Positions 12,450 to 23,123 are shown, counted from the stretch's first letter. The stretch is 64,000 bases of DNA from Terebella lapidaria (GCA_949152475.1 OX424570.1:10032181-10096180); one strand, 5' to 3'. Translations and numbers: made by a program. The notes: a model not told the origin generated them from the sequence alone.

Positions 12450-13464
12450 AATATTGAGCATCATTTTATGTCATCTAGCACCAACAATGTTCAGTATCGC
12501 ACATAACCTGACTGGTCGTAGCACGATTACACGGCGGGGCATACCCTCAGTCAGGGTCCTCGAGGTGTTCAGGGGTGTATTGTCCCATGCGTCCACCACA
12601 GCCTGTCGCAATTCATCCACACTGGTTGGTTATCAAACCAGGTTGTTGATGCGACGGTTTACTTCAGCCCATAGGTTCCCTAAGGGGTTCATATCTGGTG
12701 AACACGCTGGCCATGGCAAGTGCTCAACCCCCTGATCCTGAAGGAAAGTGGCCACTGTACGAGCCCTGTGTGCAGGAGCATTGTCGTCCTGGTACACAAA
12801 ATTGTCCTGGCAAAATTGCGAATGGCAACATTGTTTGGGCAAGGATGCGTATATACTGTTGTTGATCCAGAGTGCCGTCCAGGATCACAAGGTCACTTTT
12901 TCCACCTTCCACCACCCAATATGGTTATCCCACCACCTCCAGCCTGCACCCTGTGTAGTATGCAGCCTTCATGGTGAAGTTCTTCAACTCGTCTGCGAAC
13001 TCGGATGCGTCCATCGTGGTGGTACACCTCAAATCTCGCCTCGTCACTAAATATGACATGATTCCAGTGATGTGGTCTCAAATATCGGTGATCCCTGGCC
13101 CACTGCAGACGTCGCTTGTGAGTCTTTGACTCAGCAGGGGTACTTTAGTGGTCTCCTGGCACGATACCCAGCTCAAACCAATCGGCTGTTCACTAGTGTT
13201 CTGGATACGCATACACTTATGGCGTTCTGCCACTGTACTCTCAAGGCCCTGGCTGGCACGGTACATACACCAGTACATAGGCGAATCAACGAACGGTCCT
13301 GTCTTCTTGTTGTCTTTATAGGACGTCCTGGGAGAAATATAGGAGTAGGTACACCTGTCTCGGCGTTCTTCTTCAGGATCTTGCTGACCTCCCCCTGTGT
13401 GATGTGGTTTTGCCTCGCTATCTCAGTCTGCCTTAGCCCTTTACGTCGCAGGGTTAACACTACG
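12450..13464 (-). pseudogene. Tc1-like transposase copy 1, broken and 5'-truncated
   Basis: Reads right to left. Visible parts are a helix-turn-helix region (LRQTEIARQNHITQGEVSKI) with a GRP linker, the first catalytic Asp in VIFSDEARF, the second in QDDNAPAHRA, and a third block SPDMNPLGNLW. Thirty-four residues after the second Asp, where a DD34E transposase has Glu, there is Gly, so catalysis should be lost. The coding sequence is split over several frames. The N-terminal end stops at the ACGT of about 13,463, where A-type peptide intron 3 begins; copies 2 and 3 continue past this point. I could not identify terminal inverted repeats. Confidence 0.8.
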
Positions 13465-14215
13465 TATATGTATATGTGCTCGTTCTGCATATTAACCTCT
13501 CTACATGTAGGTTGATTTATTGAAATGGATTTCTGTACATGCATCTGAATAGCATTGCTAGTTATAACACTGTATTTTGAGATGCATTCCTATTATATCA
13601 GTAGTTTGACCAAACAGGAATTAATGTTCATCATGACGTCATAGTTTGTATTTGTCTCTTGTGTCATCACAAGAGACAATCTTGTCAGTCTTGTCTGGTG
13701 CGTGTATGTTTTGTATATTATTCAATCATATCATTAGGTTTATATGGTGAATTATACCGTTTATAGATAAGATTTATATATGGCGAGGACACACATTTAC
13801 AAGGTATAGGCATATTATTTCAATAAATGTATGTTTGGTTCATAATGTATGATTTCTTTAAACCCACAGTACGCGAAGATCAACCACATGATGATGACGG
13901 CTAGCAGAAAGGCCAGAAATTGGTGAAATCCAGGTAATATCTGGGAGAAACTACCATAACGGATAATCATGAACATACTAGTACATAATTATTTGTCAAG
14001 AGCTGTATTACTTCAAGGATATCTATTACCCTTATGATGTATACAATATGATATATACTGTGATGATTATCATTGTCAATTACAGATCGCCATGGATGAT
14101 ACGGAGCACGACAGAACTTTGATTATGGATGATTGTTTGGAGAGTTCATCACGAAGATCAGTACGAAGATGATGTTGATGTTGAAATGAACAAATCAGGA
14201 CTTCAATAAATATTA
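13465..14215 (+). pseudogene. Remnant 3' half of an A-type peptide gene (exons 4 and 5)
   Basis: This matches gene A from intron 3 onward. It keeps a good acceptor (CCCACAG), an exon at 13,870-13,933 ending SRKARNW then TGA (13,924-13,926), a donor, an acceptor at 14,085, and AATAAA at 14,205-14,210. Exons 1-3 are missing; a truncated Tc1-like element sits where they should be. It is most simply a leftover of the tandem duplication. Because its splice sites are intact, it might serve as an alternative terminal exon for B1 upstream; only transcripts could show that. Confidence 0.7.
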
Positions 14216-15595
14216 ATGCATTCAAGTTATGATCTCTCATTTCTCAATACCAAAACGGACCGTATCTCAAAAAACTTGATTCTTGTTGATATCAATATGG
14301 TGTTATTTGATCTTGTTGAGATTGATAAGGTATAATGATATGGACTTCCTATTTAGGTTTTTCATTTGTTGATACTTTGTATAAATATATGGGTGCATAA
14401 TTTTGCCTCACGATATTAAGATAAGTTGAGCTAGAAATTCTCACTAGATTATCAAGTTTGAGTTCAGATTTGACATCACTTGATTATATAAGTGTTAAGG
14501 CAATACGCCATTCATTAGATAACTTCACAAAGAATATTTTTGTCCAGAAAAGTGATGCTACTTTGGCTGGAAAAATGCCACTAATTGGAATGAAAAAGTC
14601 AGTAATTCATTTTAATTATTTTTTTTCGTTTTAATCATCGATTTTTCTTTTTATCTATTATTATTATTATTATCAGAAACGAAGATAAGGTGTGATTCAC
14701 ATTCGGAAAAGTAATCAAAATTTGAACAGTGTAAATGTAAACTTTATTCCTTTTAGGAGCACGTCATTATTAGGTAAATCGCCACAAATTGTGTCCTCGT
14801 TGTGCTCTATTTACATATCACCCTCTTCAGTGATTCAACGAATGTGTAAGGAAAAAAAGAATCAACATCTCAGTTGATTCCGAAGTCTGATCACAGAAAT
14901 TGTAATGTAGTGGAAGGAGAAAATTTAAATTTGATTCAAATTAGATTTGAATTTAATATACTTGTGCATACACTTCCAAGCTTTATGTAATATTGCAGTC
15001 ATTAAATAACTTTACATATATTTGTCCACGAAAAGATGACAAATTTCAGCCCCAAAAAATCACTGTAATTAGCATAACGAATGCAGTTACTCAAACTCAT
15101 TTGATTTAATCACCATTTTAAATTTTATTCTGAAGAGTTTAGAAAAATAATGTAAACAACCAATTTAGTGCTATTTCGAAAATGTATGTGCATATTCAGC
15201 AAAACACATCAATTATCGGACAAATGATTAAATTTTGAGCAGTATATAACAAAGAAGTGACTGGCTCACAAACAAGAGACCATCTGAAAACTGAATCAGG
15301 GAAGTCAAGAAATATTTCGAAAGACAATTTCCATGTCCAAGGTGAGTGTGGTTCACTGTGATCGATATATAAGTTTGTCTTCGTCGAATTTGTTTTGTTT
15401 CATCTGAGGTGCTTTTCATTTTAGTTTGACTTACTACATAATAATATAAATAATATAAATTACATGTTGAACAGGGGATGGTGGGAATTTTCAAATAGTG
15501 TAAGTTTGGAATCTTAAAACCGCTCAAACCTTGATGTGTACATATTACCTGGAGTGACAAGGTTATTATATCCCAATTATTCCATTATTTGGCAG

Positions 15596-16304
15596 ATGTT
15601 GCGTCAAGCTGTTTTCGTTATGTGTCTGTGTCTGATGCTCGCATCCTTCACTGGAGCAGCTGATGACGTCAGTGCTGATGGATGTTTGTGTGCCTGGTTC
15701 GTTTGTTATTGCAACAATGCTGGTAAGTATGAGTAGTAACATCAGTTTTACAACTTTCTACATTAATTCTGTCCTGTGGAATTCGATGATTTACGCCATT
15801 ATACAGATTTAGGTTGTTCAGTTTATTTTCTATTAATTGTACGCTTGTGTTCAATTCTCTATGGCACCATTCATTAGTTTATATCTGATAATGGCCATCT
15901 ACATGATCTAAGAGTTGTGCTATTCATGGAATTTGTCACATACACAGCCTTGTGGAGTTTAATTTTCAGTTTCTTTGAACTTCAGCGCAGCTTGAGAAGG
16001 CTGGAGTGAACGTCAGACAAGCCCAAACCAGCAATGATGTAAATTGATAACATTTCTGATTTTACAGTTTGAGAGAAAATACTTTAGACGAACAATCTAT
16101 TTTTTTTCTTTCACTTAATGGTAGAACCAACCTATAAGTGAGAGTTCTGCATGGCAACAATCATCTAGTTCGGGTTATTAAAATTAATCCCCTGCATCGT
16201 GCTATTAATGCCATTCATTTGATATGGATTCGTCATTTATCCCACAGTATGCGAAGATTAACAGCATGATATTGACTGCAAGCAGACGGGCCAGAAATGT
16301 GTAA
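15596..16304 (+). CDS. Secreted Cys-motif peptide gene B2
   Basis: Near-identical copy of B1. TATA 15,243-15,250; non-coding exon ending 15,341; coding exons 15,596-15,722, 15,986-16,038 and 16,248-16,311 (stop 16,302-16,304); 3' UTR exon from 16,532 with AATAAA at 16,645-16,650. All splice sites are kept. The signal peptide and CLCAWFVCYC core match B1. The only coding change I found against B1 and B3 is in the middle exon, where one Asp codon has become Asn (GAT to AAT at about 16,033). It lies inside the recent 6-kb duplication. Confidence 0.75.
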
Positions 16305-17975
16305 AACCAAGGTAATATTTGGGAGACACTACCATGTTACATAATATTAATATAGAAAAACTACCATGACAAATAAAATATATAATATTTGTTATATGAT
16401 ATATTGATATGCAAAATGTACTATGGGCATACTATTAGAGAAATGTTTGTGAACAGCTGTACTATTTCCATGGTATCGTGTATTCTACAATAACAATATA
16501 ATATCTACATTATCTGATATTGACATTACAGATTGTCTAGGATGATACGGAACAAGACCCACTTTGATTAGGGATGATTATTTGGAGACATGACCATGAT
16601 GATCATTACTACGAAGATAATTGTTATTAACAAATCAGGACATCAATAAATGATAATGCATTCAATTTCTGGTCTCTCATTTCTCATTAGCATAAGAGAG
16701 CATATCAGACTGAAAGTGCCTTCACGAATAAATAGCTCATGATCGTCGCTGCCATTTAATTCCAGTCCTGCAAATGTCTGTTTGCGATGGGTTGTATTGA
16801 TTAAAACACATGGTAATAGCATTACTGGACTGAAAGTTTTGATTGAATTTTTTTTTTAAATATCACGTAACGGGAAAGTGATATATCCTAATGCCGATAT
16901 CAAACTCAGGACTAACTCATTAATTTGTACATACTATCTTGGACGTTGCACGTTGAGTTATACTCTGATGTTCTTGATCACTTATGAAACAGTCACGCAT
17001 CACTAACTATGTTCTGTGTACAAATTTCGAAAATCACATCGTATATTATTCAATTGAATTTAAATAATGTAATATTTGTTATAATTTTTCTTCATGGAAA
17101 CACTTCTGTTGTGTACAAGTGAAAATTGCAGCTCCTACCCCCACAAATTGTTTGTACTCATTCACTTTTCTATCCTAAACGCTCGTTGCTATATTCATAA
17201 TATCCAGCACAGTCTCAAAGATGAGGGTAACGTAAACCAAGCTAGAATCAGCAAGAAAATTATCGTAGCATTTCCACAATCATAAGTCACGTTCAAATTT
17301 AACTAGTTCAAAACTCAAAATTGTTGTTGATGAGACGTAAATCAACATATCATTATGTAATGATTTGTACCATTCACCCCACGAGGTAATTATTATCCAT
17401 ATGGTATATATCAGAAGCACATCAAGACAAAACCAATTTACAAAATCTCATTATTGGCAGTGTTTTAACTCCCCAGTTGGTTTATTGTCAATGTATGATA
17501 CATTTGTCACATGTATGATATCGGCCGAATTCCATTATATATCCAAAATGTCATATTTGAGTTGAGCACACCTAGGCATTCATTTAGTGACGAAAGCTTC
17601 AACACAAAATACAAGTTGAAATTTACTTATACAGTGATAGTTTTGACTTTGTATACATCATATATTAATTTGTATACAGTGACATTGAACTTTACCTAGA
17701 AAAGACTTGAATGCTCAAGGTCAACGTTTTGTTATTGTGATACAAAGCCCATAGACATGGTTGGTTTTTACTTGTATACTGAATATGTGTTCTACATCTC
17801 CTGGCAACATCGAACTTGACATCAGATGTTTCTTGGAATCAAAGTTTATTTTTTTTGTTAATCATACAGTCAAGAAAAACAAACTACAAGGTAAGCGTAG
17901 GGATGTTTTTTTTTCTCTTTTTTTTCTCAGATTTAATATCTGAACAACACGCAACAGCAGATAATGAAACTTTAC

Positions 17976-19030
17976 AATATTGAGCATCATTTTATGTCAT
18001 CTAGCACCAACAATGTTCAGTATCGCACATAACCTGACTGGTCGTAGCACGATCACACGGCGGGGCATACCCTCAGACAGGGTCCTCGAGGTGTTCAGGG
18101 GTGTATTGTCCCATGCGTCCACCACAGCCTGTCGCAATTCATCCACACTGGTTGGTTATCAAACCAGGTTGTTGATGCGACGGTTTACTTCAGCCCATAG
18201 GTTCCCTAAGGGGTTCATATCTGGTGAACACGCTGGCCATGGCAAGTGCTCAACCCCCTGATCCTGAAGGAAAGTGGCCACTGTACGAGCCCTGTGTGCA
18301 GGAGCATTGTCGTCCTGGTACACAAAATTGTCCTGGCAAAATTGCGAATGGCAACATTGTTTGGGCAAGGATGCGTATATACTGTTGTTGATCCAGAGTG
18401 CCGTCCAGGATCACAAGGTCACTTTTTCCACCTGCGGTGGAAAGCACCCAATATGGTTATCCCACCACCTCCAGCCTGCACCCTGTGTAGTATGCAGCCT
18501 TCATGGTGAAGTTCTTCAACTCGTCTGCGAACTCGGATGCGTCCATCGTGGTGGTACACCTCAAATCTCGCCTCGTCACTACATATGACATGATTCCAGT
18601 GATGTGGTCTCAAATATCGGTGATCCCTGGCCCACTGCAGACGTCGCTTGTGAGTCTTTGACTCAGCAGGGGTACTTTAGTGGTCTCCTGGCACGATACC
18701 CAGCTCAAACCAATCGGCTGTTCACTAGTGTTCTGGATACGCGTACACTTATGGCGTTCTGCCACTGTACTCTCAAGGCCCTGGCTGGCACGGTACATAC
18801 ACCAGTACATAGGCGAATCAACGAACGGTCCTGTCTTCTTGTTGTCTTTATAGGACGTCCTGGGAGAAATATAGGAGTAGGTACACCTGTCTCGGCGTTC
18901 TTCTTCAGGATCTTGCTGACCTCCCCCTGTGTGATGTGGTTTTGCCTCGCTATCTCAGTCTGCCTTAGCCCTTTACGTCGCAGGGTTAACACTACGTGAC
19001 CGACTGCTGCACTTAATAGACGCACCAATA
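17976..19030 (-). pseudogene. Tc1-like transposase copy 2, broken, N-terminus retained
   Basis: Same broken transposase as copy 1, with the Glu-to-Gly change in the third catalytic block and frame changes, but with more N-terminal sequence (SAAVGHVVLTLRRKGL) running to about 19,028. It has nine extra bases near 18,432 compared with copy 1, and Cys instead of Phe before the first catalytic Asp (VICSDEARF). No ATG starts the N-terminal segment. Confidence 0.75.
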
Positions 19031-19461
19031 CTTCAGGAATCTGTGTTCAAAATTTCGTAGCACCAAATCAAGGAGATCCTGGGATATGCATATAAATTTG
19101 ACCAGCCCACATAATTTATAGCAGAACAAAAATCCCTCCTCATATCGAAGTGGTCAGTTATTCCGTCACCCCATGTGTACTCTGGTGGTGTTAATTGCAC
19201 GATAATCGCCTGAACGGAAGGTGACATGCTTGGCTGAACATCAGATCATGTAACAACTTCATGGTGCTTATCAATTTGAATCTATGACATGATATTTCAT
19301 CAGTTTACCAACCCAACCGATATATTCCATATTAGATGTCAACCCTGTATGTATGTTTTGGAGAGTATAAAAAATGCACTGGCACAAGATAATTGTAAGA
19401 GTAACACAACATAAAACAGCAATAAAAATTCAATGAGCGACATTGAACAAATTTTGTTGGA

Positions 19462-21750
19462 TTATTTAAGTTTGCTTCTGACTAAAAGTTCTTTAAGATT
19501 TTGATGCTTCTTGTAAGCTGTTGCTATTTTAATATCACCATCAGTATTTTTGTTGAGTTGTTTCATATGCTTTTTAACAATTTGGGCTGAAAGAGTACCT
19601 GTTTTTGAGAAGGGTACTATATACACCATGTCGAATTTATTTTTACTTTTGTTCAAAGGGTCATACTTTGTAAATTTTTGAACGTTGAGGCCATGAGGTT
19701 CGAAAGTGCCTAGAGTATCAATCCAACAATATTCCCTTTCAAGTCGCCATTGTTTGTTTAAAAGTTCATCACCAAGATCGGAAACCTGTTCAATTGGTAA
19801 AAGAGAAAAACATTCAATGGAAAATTCAGTTTTGCTGTGAAATTTAGATAGATGACTGTATAATGCATTTTCCTCATTGCAGCTAGTTATTGCAGCACGG
19901 TGACGATTGTTTCTGAATTTGAGTGATTTACCGGTTTCACCTACATATTGTTTTTCGCAAAGCTTACAAGTGTATAGATAAATTATATTTTCTGAGTTGC
20001 AATCCAAAGCTGAGTTGATTGAGTAGGTCTGTTCAAAAACTGATCCCGAGAAATTTTGACAATTTGGAACTAAATGACATGTCTGACATTGTCTAGAATT
20101 ACAAGGTTTTGAGCCAGACGAGCTGGGAGTGGGCAATTGAAAATCAGCACCTAGTCTTTCCTCACTGTTCAAAATTCTCAATGTTTCATTCTTGATTTTG
20201 CGAAGCCAACGTTTTGAATAGTTACGTTTCGAAAGTGCCTTGAATAATATTTGACAAGCTGATTCAACATCATCTGGATATGAGCAAATTTGGAAAAATC
20301 GAAAAACTTGGGACTTGATTAGTCCTTTATAAGTGTGTTTTGGATGAAAAGAGAGCTTATGCAACAACTGATGAGTATCCGTTGGCTTGAAGAAAACTTT
20401 TGCTTCTAATGTGTTTTCTTTGCTCCTGAACAAAGTAGTATCCAAAAAATTAACTGAATCAGTACTAATTTCAGCTTTGAAGTTGATTGATGCCCTATGA
20501 GAATTGAAAATTTCGAGAAACTGGTGAAATTTGGAAATGCCATGTGGCCAAATGAGGAAAATGTCATCTAAATACCTATAATAGCAATCTGGTTTGAATG
20601 GACACTTTTGTAAAGCTTGCTTTTCAAATTCAGCCATATAAATATCTGCAAAATGAGGTGCATATTTCTGACCCATGGCTGTGCCTGAAACTTGTAGGAA
20701 TGTCTTACCGTCAAATTCAAAGTCATTACATTTAAGTGAAATTTCCAATAATTCTATTATACCTTTGAATAGTTCATTGTTTGCCAAAGTCGGGAATGCA
20801 TTTTTAATTGCTTGGATACCTTCTTCATGATTTATATTAGTATACATACTTTCAACATCTAAAGTGATTAGTAAAGAATTTGGATCTAGTTCAAGCCCTC
20901 TAACTTTATCTAAAAAGTCATACGTGTTTTTTATATATGACGGATGCTTATTTGCTTGATCTTTTATATATGAATCAATATACATAGCTACTTTTTCAGA
21001 TTCACTGCTGCAGTCCGAAACAATTGGGCGCCCTGGAGGCATTACATTTGGAATTGGCCAGGAGTCTTTGGGTTTATGAATTTTAGGTAGCATATAAAAT
21101 CTTCTTTGACGAGGGCGTTCTGGTGGTAAAAGAAATTGGAATACTTTTTCAGAAAGGCATCCAGAATTGCGTAATCCTTTTAAAATTTTTGTTATTTTTG
21201 CTGAATTTTCTAGGTAAAGAGGAGTGTCAATTTCTCTGTAATGAGCTGGATTGTATAATTGACGAAAGCCTTCATTAATATAATTTTGCCTATCCATAAT
21301 TACGACTGCACTACCTTTATCTGCTTTTTTAATTACCAAGTCTACGTTATTTTGTAAATTCTTTATAGTTTTATATTCCATTTTTGTTAGGTTTTTGGTT
21401 TCTGGTTGAATTTTCAAGTTTTCAATTTCCTTAGATATTGCCGAAATGCAATCTAAAACGGGCTTGTCAATCATGGAACTCGGTGGAGTCCAGGTAGATT
21501 TTGGAGTGAATTTTGATCTATTTGTGAATGAATTTGGACGGTGAGAAAAATAATTTTGAAGTTTGAGTTTTCTACCAAAATCTTGCACAGCTTGTTTAAT
21601 TGGATCCAATGTTATTTTGGGTGTGGGAACAAATGTCAAACCACGATTTAGAAGAGCGATTTGTGTGTCCGAAAGTGTAAATTTGGAAAGGTTTACAACA
21701 TTATTAGTCGTACTGGAGTTCGGTGGACTCTCAGAATGATTTAGTTTAAA
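19462..21750 (-). CDS. Penelope-like reverse transcriptase with GIY-YIG endonuclease (ORF2)
   Basis: Residue numbers count from the TTG at 21,639. Blocks in order: an ADKGSAVVIMDR segment (106-117), FYMLPKIHKP (181-190), GRPIVSDCSS, the first catalytic region LLITLDVESMYTNI (Asp 261), SGTAMGQKYAPHFADIY, the second catalytic pair YRYLDDIFLIW (Asp 358-359) and SVNFLDTTLF. A Cys/His-rich link (CNSRQCQTCH, 513-522) leads to a GIY-YIG nuclease: IIYLYTCKLCEKQYVGETGK with downstream Arg and Glu. This order defines Penelope-like elements; the enzyme copies element RNA into DNA at a nicked chromosome end. The frame is intact. It is open upstream to 21,774 without an ATG, and a typical LTFVPTP start region is preceded by VVNLSKFTLSDTQ, so expression probably depends on frameshifting from ORF1. 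Confidence 0.93.
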   Translation of the reverse strand, partial: FKLNHSESPPNSSTTNNVVNLSKFTLSDTQIALLNRGLTFVPTPKITLDPIKQAVQDFGRKLKLQNYFSHRPNSFTNRSKFTPKSTWTPPSSMIDKPVLDCISAISKEIENLKIQPETKNLTKMEYKTIKNLQNNVDLVIKKADKGSAVVIMDRQNYINEGFRQLYNPAHYREIDTPLYLENSAKITKILKGLRNSGCLSEKVFQFLLPPERPRQRRFYMLPKIHKPKDSWPIPNVMPPGRPIVSDCSSESEKVAMYIDSYIKDQANKHPSYIKNTYDFLDKVRGLELDPNSLLITLDVESMYTNINHEEGIQAIKNAFPTLANNELFKGIIELLEISLKCNDFEFDGKTFLQVSGTAMGQKYAPHFADIYMAEFEKQALQKCPFKPDCYYRYLDDIFLIWPHGISKFHQFLEIFNSHRASINFKAEISTDSVNFLDTTLFRSKENTLEAKVFFKPTDTHQLLHKLSFHPKHTYKGLIKSQVFRFFQICSYPDDVESACQILFKALSKRNYSKRWLRKIKNETLRILNSEERLGADFQLPTPSSSGSKPCNSRQCQTCHLVPNCQNFSGSVFEQTYSINSALDCNSENIIYLYTCKLCEKQYVGETGKSLKFRNNRHRAAITSCNEENALYSHLSKFHSKTEFSIECFSLLPIEQVSDLGDELLNKQWRLEREYCWIDTLGTFEPHGLNVQKFTKYDPLNKSKNKFDMVYIVPFSKTGTLSAQIVKKHMKQLNKNTDGDIKIATAYKKHQNLKELLVRSKLK

Positions 21751-22937
21751 TGACTGAGCCAGAATTTCAACATTTCATTGGCCGTTTGTTCAGTCCAATG
21801 AATGTTATCTGTCTGTGTAGAAAACTTGATTGGATCCAACTGTTTAACAACTGTGAGATTGCTGAAACGTGAACTCATGTCATCCAAAGCCCTGTTAATC
21901 ATATCCAAGTTGCGTTTCTCTACAGACGGAAGATTGTCTGAGTAGTTAATTTTTGGAATGAGAATTTTGGAGTGGGGGAAGATTCGGAAAGCACTGCTGA
22001 GCATATTCCTCAGTTCTGGAATTGAAGTAACACTTGGTTTGGAGCTTCGATTGTTCAGGCCTACACTTAAGATTAAGTTTTGGGGGGCATCAAATGATTT
22101 TTTACAGGCCGTGAACATCATTCTTAGATGGTTGAACAAAGCTCCAGGATAAGACACAACTTGGATATCACTGACAGGGGATTTGGTGATGCGAGAAAGG
22201 TTAGAAGAGCCGAGGATGACAGTGGAGGAGGTTAGTTTAGGAAGGGCCCAAAGAGTTTTGGGTCCTCTGATAGTGGAAGGAGAGACATGGAAAGTGGTGT
22301 TAGGAGAGTTTTTAGGAGAGACAAAGCGAGTGCGTTTGCCTTTGGGTAGAGAGGAGGGTGAGAGTTCAGGAGAAGAAGGAGAGCGCGGACGCCGTTTGGG
22401 CGTGGCACTAAGGCGGTTATCAGGAGAAGAGCGAGAGAGAGGTGGCCAATCATCAGATGATGATAGACAAGGAGGGTTAGAGAGGGTATCAAGGAGTTGG
22501 AAGCGGTTAGAAGTGGACACAGAGGGAGGGGTGTTATTTGAAGATGGAGGTGAAGAGCGAGAGGGTTTAGGATTGTTAGTAGGAGAGTTGGCACGTTTTA
22601 GGTCCATTAGGAGGCGGCCAAAGAAGTTAGAGCCTTGACCATGACGGTTAACACCCCAGTGGCTGTCAGGAACTGGATGGACAATGTGACACCCTTCAGG
22701 AAGACCCATCAGAGTGTCACGGAACAATTTGCAAGAATTAAACTTAACTTGAAGAAGTTGACGCATGATTCCATTTTTACTTTTATGCCAGAATGGGGAC
22801 AGGCTAGGAATTTCACTAGCCAAACGTTTGGCCACTCCTGCATGGGGAGCCCTGAGGATCCGATTGGCTAGGTGTTGACAGTCATGGTACCGGGCTTTGT
22901 GATACTGATAGATGTGCTCAAGGCTAGGGAAGTACAT
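21741..22937 (-). CDS. Penelope-like ORF1: NADAR domain + Pro/Ser linker + SGNH hydrolase-like domain, N-terminus lost
   Basis: Residues 1-115 match a NADAR domain: FPSLEHIYQYHKAR at the start, a long helical middle, then PDSHWG (90-95) and GSNFFGRLLMDLK (102-114). NADAR proteins (YbiA family) are linked to NAD/ADP-ribose chemistry; some are reported to remove ADP-ribose from guanine. Residues 116-235 are a Pro/Ser-rich basic linker. Residues 236-398 look like an SGNH/GDSL hydrolase: ILGSSNLSR (nucleophile-type block, 242-250), SVGLNN (291-296) and DNIHW (377-381, the D-x-x-H block). SGNH-type esterases also occur in ORF1 of CR1-type LINEs. The apparent start lies in Tc1-like sequence at the junction, so the true start is missing. 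The frame ends at TAA directly after a slippery site. Confidence 0.8.
   Translation of the reverse strand: MYFPSLEHIYQYHKARYHDCQHLANRILRAPHAGVAKRLASEIPSLSPFWHKSKNGIMRQLLQVKFNSCKLFRDTLMGLPEGCHIVHPVPDSHWGVNRHGQGSNFFGRLLMDLKRANSPTNNPKPSRSSPPSSNNTPPSVSTSNRFQLLDTLSNPPCLSSSDDWPPLSRSSPDNRLSATPKRRPRSPSSPELSPSSLPKGKRTRFVSPKNSPNTTFHVSPSTIRGPKTLWALPKLTSSTVILGSSNLSRITKSPVSDIQVVSYPGALFNHLRMMFTACKKSFDAPQNLILSVGLNNRSSKPSVTSIPELRNMLSSAFRIFPHSKILIPKINYSDNLPSVEKRNLDMINRALDDMSSRFSNLTVVKQLDPIKFSTQTDNIHWTEQTANEMLKFWLSHLN
21744..21750 (-). promoter_or_regulatory. -1 frameshift site TTTAAAC between Penelope ORF1 and ORF2
   Basis: In the ORF1 frame the sequence reads CAT TTA AAC TAA, so the heptamer T-TTA-AAC is correctly phased just before the stop. 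A -1 slip enters ORF2, which has no ATG nearby. About nine bases later CTGAGAGT can pair with ACTCCAG (one bulge, 7-base loop). Confidence 0.6.
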
Positions 22938-23122
22938 AGGCGAATCAACGAACGGTCCTGTCTTCTTGTTGTCTTTATAGGACGTCCTGGGAGAAATATA
23001 GGAGTAGGTACACCTGTCTCGGCGTTCTTCTTCAGGATCTTGCTGACCTCCCCCTGTGTGATGTGGTTTTGCCTCGCTATCTCAGTCTGCCTTAGCCCTT
23101 TACGTCGCAGGGTTAACACTAC
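22931..23122 (-). pseudogene. Tc1-like fragment (N-terminal part only)
   Basis: About 190 bases identical to 13,272-13,463, encoding the helix-turn-helix and GRP linker of the Tc1-like transposase. It is fused on the left to the truncated Penelope-like element and on the right to A-type intron 3. It is the left end of the second 6-kb repeat. Confidence 0.8.
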
Positions 23123-23123
23123 G

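Larger units (their letters stand above)
8996..18997. repeat. First tandem duplication: unit 8,996-13,463 repeated at 14,516-18,997
   Basis: The stretch from the B upstream region through gene B and the Tc1-like copy occurs twice, with the remnant A segment (13,465-14,515) between. Gene B start codons are 5,526 bases apart. Differences are few, including an extra six bases in an ATT run near 14,660 and small changes in the Tc1-like copies. The junction shares ACGT between Tc1 (CACTACGTGACC) and gene A intron 3 (CAACGTATATG). Confidence 0.8.
13272..19355. repeat. 6.08-kb direct repeat, left copy
   Basis: Matches 22,931-29,014 at a constant offset of 9,659 bases with very few differences. It begins inside the Tc1-like copy at AGTACATAGG and ends in a TATG repeat. 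It carries the remnant A exons, gene B2, Tc1 copy 2 and about 330 bases of flank. Confidence 0.85.
19356..22930 (-). mobile_element. Penelope-like retroelement with NADAR/SGNH first ORF, 5'-truncated
   Basis: A minus-strand retroelement. Its 3' end joins a TATG run at 19,355; the second copy of the flank (29,014) continues as uninterrupted TATG units, so this run was the insertion target. Its 5' end (22,930) is cut off inside the NADAR domain, where it abuts Tc1-like sequence. ORF1 (21,741-22,937) and ORF2 (19,462-21,774 open frame) overlap in different frames. No LTRs were seen. Penelope-like elements often have truncated or rearranged ends. Confidence 0.8.

Noticed and set aside
13173..13544. 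Minus-strand frame joining Tc1-like N-terminus to a short MHVQK-type start
   Set aside because: The start lies in peptide-gene intron sequence beyond the duplication junction; it is a chance fusion. The same applies at 22,868-23,203.
22183..22638. Arg/Glu-rich + strand frame
   Set aside because: It is the antisense of the Pro/Ser-rich linker of Penelope ORF1.
13272..22930. 6-kb flanks of the Penelope-like element as a giant target-site duplication
   Set aside because: Far beyond any known target duplication; exchange between filled and empty chromosomes explains the same structure, including the intact TATG target at 29,014.
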